Shown piece by piece: positions 43,535 through 53,441 of a DNA stretch of 64,000 nt; the first letter of the stretch is position 1, and every line of letters starts with the position of its first letter. Location: positions 806,001-870,000 of the forward strand of contig JAJSPD010000005.1 in assembly GCA_021307315.1 (NCBI GenBank), in the 5' to 3' direction. The translations under genes were made by a program, and so were the position numbers. Under the pieces are notes generated by a model. It did no database searches, was not told where the DNA came from, and worked only from the letters and a program-made list of their open reading frames with translations. This DNA is from Bisporella sp. PMI_857 (Eukaryota; Ascomycota; Leotiomycetes; Helotiales; Helotiaceae).

Positions 43535-44400
43535 TCATGGCAAGGCCTTTAATCTCTTTATATCAACAGCCAAAACCACTTGCAGCAACTCCATCATAGC
43601 ATTGCCAAAGAACGTTACTAATGCACCTATTTCAGCATACCACTTGAAGACACTAAAAGCCACGACTGGGAGAATACAGGCGAGAACAAGCCAAAGCCGG
43701 GAACGCATGCCAAGATAATAGTCGCTAGCGCTTCGAATAGTAAAGATATGAGTCATCAGAACCGAAGGCAGCTGCGTGAGTGTTATCTGGATAGCGTTGA
43801 GATAGTCGGAGGCAAAGAAGTTGGATGGAGTTTAGTTAGAGAAGAAAATGGCTTGGATTAGAGTGTAAGATATACAGATCGCAAGATTGATGCTCCAAAT
43901 TGTGAAGTCTTCTTAGCGATAGGTCAGGTCAGTGGAGGCACAAGCGTCTTTGTTGGAGTATTCACCTATAAGTAACGTCATATCACTTGAAGTTTGGATA
44001 ATCGTTCATAGTGTTCGGGCGTTTCAAGTAGCGTTGACGCAGTTGTTAAAAGGATTATTGTGGCAGCGCTATCTGCGTGATATCCTCACCTTTTTTTCAC
44101 TGGTGAATTGTTAGCAATCGGTAACGTACCGGCAGTTCATCTCTAGGTGTAACATACTTTACGAAGACTGTGAAGGGGCATCTTGCAGCATATTCTATCT
44201 CTTATAGCCTTTCTGAGCTCGAACCACCTCAAAATGCGATTTAGTCCATCTCTGCAGCAGCCCGGTTCTCACATGGATACTTTCTACGACCTCCTTGGGC
44301 AATCTTACATTGGCCTATGAAGTCTACAAAGTCTGGAAATTCCGGATTCGGTTTAAGGATATTTAGAGTGTTTGGGAGTAGCCACAGAACGCGACCTGTA
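43535..44400 (-). pseudogene. Decayed multi-pass membrane protein gene, family not recognised
   Basis: Read on the minus strand, coding-like blocks follow in order: [34 protein letters not shown], then in a shifted frame [20 protein letters not shown], then EDFTIWSINLAICISYTLIQ, DYLNAIQITLTQLPSVL, and MTHIFTIRSASDYYLG followed by membrane-type segments (LWLVLACILPVVAFSVFKWY, ALVTFFGNAMMELLQVVLAV). Stops fall inside them. Two are TAA between ordinary codons (after DLTYR and after IFFSN), as expected if CAA had mutated to TAA. At least one frameshift lies before the TIILLTT block. There are several membrane segments in the C-terminal half. I do not recognise the family. Confidence 0.65.
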
Positions 44401-44647
44401 TATAAAAAATTAATGGTAGCGATGTATGTACAGATTTGAGATGCTTAAAGTCAAAGTACCTATTACTTTTCTCGGTATGGCGGGTTTATCGGCAAGCAGG
44501 GATGGACGTTAGAATATTAGTATTTCAACGGATTTCACACGACATTACTAGAGTCTAAACTGATTATACTAGTTCATACTCAAAATATGAAATGCATGTG
44601 ATCAGCGTAAAAGTTGTTTCTGTTAGCGTTTGACATTCAGGGAAGTT

Positions 44648-44912
44648 CTATGTGTAACAACTCAAGCTGAACAGGGATCTCGATCCGTAGATCTAGGTAG
44701 AAGGACTCAGAGGCGTGAACAACTATCAATTGTTATAACCAAGAGAACAAGCTACAGGCAGAAAAAGGAAAGGAGAGTAGTGCTTTATATACAAAAGGCT
44801 GGCCAGGGTCAGTATAAGCGAGCTCTGTAGTGTCAGTCGCCAAGCTCTGGGATGCGGAGCCCTGTAGCAACAGGGGCCAAGCTCGAGATAGGGCCAGGGC
44901 CGTGACACTATG
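44648..44912 (-). mobile_element. Solo LTR with 5-bp target-site duplication
   Basis: The LTR is 44653-44907 (255 bp). It reads TGTAACA... to ...GTGACA on the plus strand, i.e. TGTCACGG...GTTACA on the minus strand, the form seen in fungal Ty3/gypsy LTRs. CTATG occurs directly before (44648-44652) and after (44908-44912), a 5-bp target-site duplication. A TATATAAAG promoter box lies inside in minus orientation. No gag, pol, primer-binding site or second LTR is nearby, so this is a solo LTR left by recombination. Confidence 0.85.
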
Positions 44913-45711
44913 TCGCTTAGGGCTTGGCACCCCCTTTTTCCTGAACGACATTCGGCGGTCATTGAGTGCTGCACTAAGTTGGAAGAGAGGCTGTCAGTGC
45001 TATTGCTAGCTTTGAAAAATTGATGTTTCTGCTCTGTCTCTACTATTCTTTTTATTCCCAGCTTTGTGTTCCGTGCCATTGACAAATGCTAGCAGTTGTA
45101 CTCAGAGGTCTCGAGAGGGCAGCGAAGCGACCTTGGATCTATAATGAGGCGCAATTTCTGAGAACTGGTGACTGGAGCAATGGACATTGTAAATTTTAAT
45201 TCAGCTATAAATGCTGCTATAGATACAATGCGCTCGATTCTAAAGTTCTAGAGCATGTTGAAAAAATTGCTAAAACATCAATTGGATCAGAAAAAGTTTA
45301 ATGCGTTAATTACCTAATAGCACCATTATTAGCATTTGGACTGAAATAATGACCACGCTTCATGCCCCTGAATACCGCAACATTCAGAAATCAGTAGCGC
45401 AAAGCATCAGTGACTAATCTTTAGCTCGAACCTTCGCATTCTCACGCATATATAAGGACCTTCCCTCGCAGAATTTCCCATCATCATTGACTTCAAGACG
45501 TAGTAGACCAAATTCAGGCCTTTAATTCTGTACCGCGGATGCTAAATTATACGCTAAGCTCTCGAGAATGCTATTTAGAACCAAGCTCTATCTTGACCAC
45601 ACGTTCTTAAATTTCACAATCGCATTCTTCCTCAACAACCTACATCAAGATTTTTGCAGATTTGAGCTATGCGAATGACCTCGACAACGCAGTTACTAAA
45701 ATCCTCAAAAG
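44913..45711. other. Spacer after the solo LTR
   Basis: About 800 bp, AT-rich, with no supportable feature. Confidence 0.35.
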
Positions 45712-46215
45712 GATGCAAAGAAGAAGGAGTTGTATAAAAAGGGTGCAAAAGGCGCTAAATGCACCGCTAAGTCATATAAAGCGAAACGCAATGGCCCAAA
45801 GGCGGTTGTTAAGAAAGAGGACCACGACGGCGATGTCAATATGCAAGACGGAATCATGAGCTCTCGTCGTTCCCGTTGGGGTGGGAAGGGGCGTAATCAC
45901 GGAAAGAGTAATACGTTCAATTCCATGGATCTAAGTGGGGCTTCCACGTCCTCCTCCCATACTCCGTACCAAGCTCAACGGATCCCAAGCTTCGCAGCCT
46001 CAAATGGTTGGAAGCCATGGAATGGGGCTTGGCTAGATTCGGCTGCTTCTCAAACTTCGGTGCTTGCGCCAACATTTGTCTCTTCTACCGCGCAGCTAGC
46101 CAAGACCACAAGTCTCAATTTCTCAAACTTAGTAGCAGAGATGGGAACAGCGCTTCCAACCATAAGACTTGCTCCCACTCCAACTTTCATGGAGGAGGCG
46201 GATATTATTCTATAA
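45712..46215 (+). CDS. Hypothetical basic protein, 5' end unresolved
   Basis: An open frame of about 167 residues starting with a Lys-rich stretch (KKKELYKKGAKGAKCTAKSY) and continuing through a Gly/Ser/Arg-rich part (SSRRSRWGGKGRNHGKSN) to a Ser/Thr-rich C-terminus. A stop lies just upstream in frame, so an upstream exon would be needed; an acceptor with an ACTAA branch lies at 45711. No start codon is clear. The basic, low-complexity composition could be the tail of a Gag-like or RNA-binding protein. Weak. Confidence 0.25.
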   Translation, partial: DAKKKELYKKGAKGAKCTAKSYKAKRNGPKAVVKKEDHDGDVNMQDGIMSSRRSRWGGKGRNHGKSNTFNSMDLSGASTSSSHTPYQAQRIPSFAASNGWKPWNGAWLDSAASQTSVLAPTFVSSTAQLAKTTSLNFSNLVAEMGTALPTIRLAPTPTFMEEADIIL

Positions 46216-47168
46216 TATGGCGTGATGCATTGCCCATCAGGTAGGGATCACTTTTAAGTAAAGCCATGAATAAAAGAGCCAACATATTCAGGCATGCTAA
46301 CCATATTTATTTCCCATGCTGATCGCGCTCATCAAACACTATCTCTACAAAAAAGACACCCCATATGCTGCAATCTTACCTCTCATACGAGCAACCCAAA
46401 AAAACCCATCCCTCAGAAAAAAAAAAGTCAAGCTCATAGTATGGGCCTCTGCACACAATTATTGAACACCACAAACCCACTTCTTGCCGATTCTAATCCA
46501 ATATCGAGCAGCCCAAGTACCCATCTCTTCCAGCGCCAGACGTCACAGTCATCAAGTAAACTCAGCGAATTTGCATCTTTAAACTTAACAAATTCTTCCA
46601 CAAACAATTGTCCCACCAAAAACAGAAGAATGTGTAAGGGGAAATAAGGGTATAAGTAACTCGGGGCTCGGCAAGTGGCGGTAAATTTTTTGTGCCCTGC
46701 ATGCTAAAATGGCCCAGCGCAGCTCCCACTGAAAAAAACAACAACAATAAAATGACATGTCGGTCTTTAACTGACATGTTTCGGCATTGGTGGCTTGGTT
46801 CCTGGGCTACTTGATAGAAAGCTCCAGAGCCGAGCGTAAATACTCTCTTTTGCTCCTTGGAGCACAGCGTGCCATGTTCGATACAGAGACCGTCAGGCAC
46901 CTGATTCACAAGCAAAATTGGCATGCTCAAAAGAAGTCACAAGATATACCACTATCTCACTGTATGTGAAAATTTTTACCCAGATCTTAATTGCGATTTG
47001 AAAAAATTGCCGTGAGAATTGAGATCCTGTTCCAAAACTGAGAACGGCTTAGTTTTTATCTACATAATTGAATTGATCTCAGGTTTGAAGTCCTCGCCTC
47101 ATAGCCTTAAACAGAAATTTCCACTAAGTACTGCCTCGTTGTAAGAAAGTATCAATATCCCCTTCAAA
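46216..47168. other. Intergenic
   Basis: 950 bp. Small overlapping frames only; no family resemblance. Confidence 0.35.
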
Positions 47169-47597
47169 ATGACAACGAACGGTATGAACTCCGAATGTAA
47201 ACCCTCGGATTATGCCAAAGGCGAAACTGTAGTCTTTGCCAGGAATGGGGAGGAAGTGGAACGTGCACTCAAGTACAAGAAAACAAGACCACGTAAGGAA
47301 GGTGAAACCGACTGGAATATTATAGGGCTTCCTGCTCCTTACTTACGTCCCGGATATGCGCCAGAGAAGGGTGAAATATGGCCCGAGTTACCTAGTAATA
47401 AGGTGGGTAATAAGGTGGTCAAGGAGGTGAAGAAGACTCGCAAGCAATCTTTACCCCGAAAAGCGTCAGTTCTTAGGAAATTTGAGAAGCAGGAAAGGAA
47501 GGAGAGGAGGATCATGGGCAATAGGGAATCACTTGACCACCATACCGATCGTACAACCGCTCAATCTTTAAATGAACTAGGAAGTGAAAGCACCTAA
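47169..47597 (+). CDS. Hypothetical small basic protein
   Basis: Single exon, 142 residues from a well-placed ATG (context CAAAATGAC). Composition is charged throughout, with a WNIIGLPAPYLRPGYAPEKGE segment, a WPELPSNK segment and a C-terminal Lys/Arg-rich helix (KKTRKQSLPRKASVLRKFEK). The first half suggests a folded or binding segment. Not recognised. Coding is plausible because the frame is open from ATG to stop and the composition is protein-like. Confidence 0.45.
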   Translation: MTTNGMNSECKPSDYAKGETVVFARNGEEVERALKYKKTRPRKEGETDWNIIGLPAPYLRPGYAPEKGEIWPELPSNKVGNKVVKEVKKTRKQSLPRKASVLRKFEKQERKERRIMGNRESLDHHTDRTTAQSLNELGSEST

Positions 47598-49548
47598 GCT
47601 TGCCATCGAACTTGAAATGTCATCATTTTGGTTGTGATTTGTTAAGCACGGGTGGTATGGGTTTCCCCTTCTCTCTAGTTAGGTAATTGAATGAAGTCTT
47701 GAAACCCAAAACAAGGTATTAAAATGGTCCATTTTCAGTTATACTGAAACAAGGCGATGGCCACTAGACTATAGAGAATGGGCAAGAAATACCTGGCGTA
47801 CAGCAGATAAATTCCCCAAAACTACAATTGAATCAAGGGGAGGTAGGATTGCAAAAGATAACTATTGCTCCACATAAGAAATTTTAACACAAACGAAAGG
47901 TGTAAAGGCCTGAGGTGAATTCAAATCGAGTTTGGTTACTGCCTCGTTTAGTTAATGAGTGAGTTGTAGGCTACATTAAATTGAAGTGAACTGAATGAAT
48001 GGTGCTCTTCGGCAGACGGAGTACCGAATGGTACAACTTACTCACATTCGTTGCTGAGCACGGCTACATCAAAAGTGGATTGCATCAACGTCTACCACAA
48101 TAACTTCCGACACATTCCTCAGCCTACCTTCAATGGCTGCCGTGATTGAAGGGTTCCTAAATATTATTCGGAATCTCAGGAAGTGTCCATCACTACGACA
48201 AACTCAGCGAATGCAACATCTTATCGAGGAGTTGACTCGTGAGTCTTATGCGAGCAACAAGGAGAATCGCAAGAGAACCTTGGATATTAGTATATATGAT
48301 AGTGTTACCTACGGCATCCTCGTTGAACGTGTTGGAGTCGTCTCGATGAACGGCCACAACGACATAGATTATTGTACCACAAAAAACACTAGTCGAGTAC
48401 ATCGTGTGCTCAATTTCTCCAACATCGCCGGCTATCCACCAGGGCTTAAGTCTAGTCGTCAAGTCTGTGTCCTCGGCAGACTTACCGCCTCTCATCATCC
48501 TCATCAAGAACATAGCCAGTCTCGTGTAAGCATCTTCTGTTAAATAACTTCTATCTGGTATTTCCTTGTATTCATAAGACATTAACACACTGAAATGCAC
48601 CATAACTAACTCCCACTAGTGGGTCATTGTCATCGACCAAACTAAAATGCTCTGGGCTCTCTATCCAAAAGGCATTGATGACGAAGACTCAATGGAGAGA
48701 GTGTGTCAAGAGACAGGTTGTGGAAAATGTGACGTTTATAACAGTTCTTGGGATACGGCTTTCGGGCGCGGATCACACCCAGGGAGCTGTTCTTCTCGGC
48801 AAGTTGGGCGGACAACTCGTACACCAAACATCAAGACGAGAAATAAAATTCCTGAAGATGCGTAACGACCATGAGATTCCTAATACTCCAAAAATATTTA
48901 CTTTGACCTGGTCTACTGAGCTCTATACCAGAAACAATTCCTCTAAGGAAAGAAGCATATCGCAAAAGATTCCGGGGCTCCACATGCTGGAGCGCCATCA
49001 AAAAGCAAAGAGGACTGGTGGCAACTTGGTACCTCTTGGAGCAATGAAGCGGAACTTGGTGAGTGGGAAAAAGCACGCTGAAGATGATATTAGGGATGAA
49101 GATAGGACGAACGATTGAGATTGATGGAGGCTATGATTGCATGAGTGATAGCTGGCGCAACTGGTTTAGAAGTCATCTTTTAGGCATTAGATGCTGTATG
49201 GCATATATGAGTGGTGGTACCAATGCTTGCTTGCTAGGAACATATATACTTAACAGTCGTCTCTCACGATGCCAAGACAATTTGTAATAACTTATGTCAT
49301 GACCCAAGGTCCACAAGTAAATTTAAGTACTGTAGATTAAAGTTTGAACCCCTGGCCCGTTTCCCCCAGATCTTGCGGGTTGCCTTGCAGATTCAGGGTT
49401 GAGGCGTGTTTGCCAACTTCTCTCTTCTATTCATCCACTCCTTTCATGTCACTAACTATATACGATCCTTACCTGACCTAATTTATCCTAATACTGTATC
49501 CTCAAGGCACGCGACGTTTCCGATTCCCCTCTGCCATACCAAATATCA
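47598..49548. other. Spacer with unresolved coding-like stretches
   Basis: Frames at 48133-48543 and 48627-49118 on the plus strand can be linked by a possible intron (donor GTAAGC at about 48525, acceptor CACTAG at about 48620), giving PLIILIKNIASLV next to WVIVIDQTKMLWALYP. The order and frames do not settle into one clean gene, and the minus strand also has an open frame over the first half. I leave it as unresolved, possibly a decayed gene. Confidence 0.3.
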
Positions 49549-50620
49549 ATGGCAAATCATCAACTCCCAGAGCAAGCTACTCAGCAATTTCCTCAATCAA
49601 CTCTTCAAGACATCAATCACCCGTCCCAAGTCCCTGCTCAAGCCCCGCAGCAAGACTCACAAGTCTTCTCACAAGGCCCAGAATGGGAAACTAGAGATGG
49701 CCCGCACAAGAAATCAAAATTTCCGAAGTTACCTTTCTCAAACCCATTCCCTCATCATGAAGGCCCAGAGTCTGCGGAGCGCAAGAGACATGTTTGGAGC
49801 CTTAGCAAAGGATTCAAATTTGTGCCAGAGGATAAAGAAGCGACACCAGCTGCTGGACAAGCAGCAACCTCCAGATGGCAGAGGAAGTCTACGCGCATCA
49901 TAGTTGGGGTTCTATTCGTGTTCATTCTGGCACTAATCATTGGCCTGGCAGTTGGACTGACCGAGAAAGGGTATGTCAACTTAAATACATTTCATCCGCG
50001 ACCTTTCTAGGTGGCGGCCACGAGTTTCCTTTGGTATCCTCAAGGCCGGATAGCGTAATGCATCTCCATGCCCAAGACTCGACTCCCCCTTTTTTTGTTT
50101 TCCTGTACTTTCTGTCCTACTGTTCGACCGGATTGTTGTTTTCACAACGCTGGCATATTCCACGTTGGAACGAAACTCGAGCTCATTCTAAGACTAATAT
50201 CCGCCCTCCTCTCATAGAAAATCCAAATCAAGCGCCAAAAACTTGCCTCTTCCCTCCAATACTGCGACATTTACAGGTGATATCACATACTATAGTCCTG
50301 GACCAGGCTATGGTGCTTGTGGGTTTGAGAATGGAGACCAAGATGCCATCTGCGCAGTGTCTCATATCGTCTTCGACGCGGCAGCGATAGACTCGAATCC
50401 AAACCATAACCCTCTGTGCGGAAAGAAGATCAGACTTACGAGATTCGACTCAAGTAGGGGCGGAAACTCGAGTATTGATGTTACTGTTGTAGACCGTTGT
50501 GTTGGGTGCAAAGCTACAGATATTGATTTGTCTATCAAGATGTTTACGACTTTGGCGGACGAAGCTGTAGGAAGAACGACAGCTAGCTGGGCTGTATGTT
50601 TTGTCAATCCTCCTTATTGA
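49549..50620 (+). CDS. Membrane-anchored double-psi beta-barrel (RlpA/expansin-like) protein
   Basis: Two exons (49549-49970 and 50218-50620), 274 residues, joined across a 247-nt intron at G-KSKSSAKN. Residues 1-116 are a Gln/Pro-rich cytosolic leader, then one membrane segment at about 117-137 (RIIVGVLFVFILALIIGLAV), so type II orientation. The outer part, from about residue 150, is a double-psi beta-barrel of the RlpA/expansin/cerato-platanin kind: DITYYSPGPGYGACGFENGD, CAVSHIVFD, LCGKKIRL, and TVVDRCVGCKATDIDLS, whose DRC.GC..TDIDLS motif is the family mark with the catalytic-type Asp. Most fungal members are secreted by signal peptide; a cytosolic tail with a membrane anchor is less usual. 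Wall loosening is the likely role. Confidence 0.85.
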
Positions 50621-51642
50621 TGAATGCTAAACCTTGGTAGTGGTTAAATTGAAGCAAAACCGACCTAAGGCACGTACATACTGTAAAGATAATGTTTATT
50701 ATAAAGACGGCACATGGGCCAGAGAATTCGCCCCACTCGAATAGGAACAGGGAGGTTGATGAAGTGCTGGCCACAGCATTGAGGATGTTGCACATAGCTG
50801 CATTCTAGACAATGGTCTATTCCTTGCAATACAACGTGTGGGGTGCCATCTTTACATCTGTCTCAGCTCTTGTGAGCGAAAGAGACTTAATAATAATACA
50901 TACATTACAAACATTGCTATCATCCTCAACGAAAGAAGCGCATGTGAGATGTGTGTTCTCTTCTCAGCGATCGAACACAACAAGGGTGTTATACCTCTTA
51001 AGTTCTTAGGGCTGAATATCATCTGTATTTGCTACAAGTGACATATCCTAGCCGGAGAGCCTTGTTATGACCAGGCTAACATTTTAAGAATACTAGCCCT
51101 GGGACTTCCACGCTTTCAATTACCAGGTATGCTCTCTGCGATGCGTAACAAAGTTCTTAGAGAAAGAAAAAACAGGATGTATTGCTAGATACTACTGGTC
51201 GAATCACCTTGTGACCAGAAAGTCGATCAGCCGGCTTGGTATGTGGATGCTTTGCCTGGTTTCAGAAGGACGGTTCAACCGAACTTGCATAGCAAGAAAT
51301 TTCTGGGCAGGTACTTGTGCCACCTGAGCCGAGAAACCTTACCAAAGCATCTTTTGAGCATTCGCGGTGGAAATGTTGACCGTGTCTCCGAAAGATCCAT
51401 AGTAGAGAGATAGAGTGTAGGAGCTGAATGTTTTCCATTCCCTAGTGGCACATACCACCGGATGGTGTGCTCCCCTAATACTGTACAATAAATTTTCTTT
51501 CCCACCATACATCGTATAGTATTCCAACCCACGCATCTCTTTTCCCGTAGTTATCGTACATATACACCCGCCCGTCTATTGCGTTTCCAACCCTCTCCGT
51601 TCCTTATCATGCAGCCAAAACCACACAACTCCCTCGACGAAA
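50621..51642. other. Convergent intergenic region
   Basis: 1 kb between the double-psi barrel gene and TIM9, whose 3' ends face each other. No supportable coding frame, RNA or repeat. Confidence 0.4.
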
Positions 51643-52049
51643 TTATCGTCCCGGAGGTGGGTTCTGCATCATCTTGGCCTGCTCCTCCTGGAACCTCTGA
51701 CCGATGCGCTCGCTGCCCGCCATGAACTTCTGCACGCACCGGCTGACGCACCCGGTTTCGCGCTGGACGAGGGACTTGGTGGTGAAGTCATCGACGCAAG
51801 CGTCGAAGCAGTGGTTCACGAGACCGGAGAAGACCTGGCGTCATTCATTGCATCAGCTACTTGTTGAGCTTCGGGGGCATTGACAATGCGGATATGATAT
51901 GCAGATGAACGCAAACTTACGTTCATGAATTCTTTCATCTGTTTCTGCTGCATGCGAGTCTCCAGCTCTCGTTGCTCGGCGTTTGATAATCTGTTCGCGG
52001 ATTAGTGTTGCTCTTGTCTCGTTGCTTCGTGAGAGACAAACCGGTCCAT
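51643..52049 (-). CDS. tim9: Mitochondrial inner-membrane translocase subunit TIM9
   Basis: Small Tim chaperone of the intermembrane space; with Tim10 it carries hydrophobic precursors to TIM22. Three exons, 52049-52042 (8 nt), 51990-51921 and 51834-51643, give 89 residues. The twin CX3C motif is present: CFDAC and CVSRC, 16 residues between the pairs. The N-terminal [20 protein letters not shown] and the C-terminal [12 protein letters not shown] fit TIM9 rather than TIM10 or TIM8. Exon 1 has only ATG-GAC-CG, which ordinary gene finders often miss; the intron branch site CACTAAT is good. The CX3C exon is GC-rich relative to the flanks. Confidence 0.93.
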
Positions 52050-53441
52050 CTTGCTGATATGTGATTATGGGTACAAGAATCGGGGTAAGGAATGTAAGAC
52101 GTCAGGGTACTATATTGCGATGAACAGTAGGGGATTGTTTTGTTGGATGGGTTTTGGTGGTTGAGGCAAGTATTCCGCATGCAAGGCTTGAATGGGGTCA
52201 AAGTCTACAATTTTTAGTGGGCCGGCAGCTTGCCTAGCTGTCCTAGCGCCACTGAGGCTTGAGAGCTCAAGATACTTGATGTGTGGAAAACACGGAGCAG
52301 CACTGCTGATTAGAATGTATTACAGTTCTATTTTCTTTGAAAATTTCTCTTTCTGGCAGAGATCATAGATTGTTACGCATATCCGAGTCTGGATTAGTGT
52401 GGCTTTGAAGGCCTTAATGCATGTATCCAAGCACCAGGAACGCCTACAACAGATGTCCACCCTAAGAGCCGGATGCACATGACGCCTCTCAATACCAAAA
52501 CGATGTCAATAACTTCACAAGCTCGACTTATGCTCATGCTCATCCTTAAGCTCATGCCCTTAGACACCCCAAAAACCTTCCGCCCAGGTTCAAAAGTCAA
52601 ATCTATATTTGGATCTCGCTGCTTCGTCTCATTGAGTTGGCAGTGAGAAGAATGTCCTGGTGGTACTTTAGTACTTGATAGACGGGTAAGGCTGTCATGA
52701 TTCATAACACTTGTCAAAATAAAATGAGAGCACAATTTATGAATCCCGATTTCCGACCTAGTGTTGCTTCCATTTGTTCCCCTCCATCTTCATTCTCAAT
52801 ATGCAAATACCGCGCTTGCTTGTCGATCTCTGTTTGGTGACTTGAACAACAGCGGTCATCAGACAGCGTCCAGATTTCTGCGCTAAGCCCGGATTCGGGC
52901 TGGCCACCCTAAGTCGCCCAAAACCATCTCAAAGTCAAGATTCCTCTTCCCAACACCGAACGAGCTCAATCTCAACTTCAACTCCCAACCTGGCACCAGA
53001 TTTCGCGTTCTTGTCGCGTACAACGCGGCCTTGCTTTCGACAAACTCAACTCACTCACTCGTTACATCCGCACTTGCAGCTTGCATGATCCCCGCGTATC
53101 TTCCGCCTTGCTTGCTTGACCAAACTTGATCGCGTTGTAGCGCTGCGCCTCCAGCGACGCAACTCCACCACACCCGCTCACAGCGCTCTCCGGAGCATCT
53201 CCGCCCTCTGCTGCCTGTATCCAGCTGCCTGCTGTTCTCCAACCGTCAACTCGTCACTTTACATAGAGCTCATGCGCGATTGAAGCTGCGATCAACTTCC
53301 AACCCCTCGATAGGCCGCTTTCACCAAATATTTCATACATTTTTGGCCAGCCGAATTATAGCCAAATCCCCTCATCTATCGCAGTTTCCGCCAAATTTCT
53401 CCTGGGTTTGGCGAGAGCAATCTCCCCCGAGTCTGCCAACA
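52050..53441. other. Divergent promoter, TIM9 / RhoGAP
   Basis: 1.4 kb. The part 52800-53440 is rich in C/T on the plus strand, as in long fungal 5' leaders of regulatory genes. The RhoGAP frame is open back to about 53280 but has no ATG before 53442. Confidence 0.4.
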
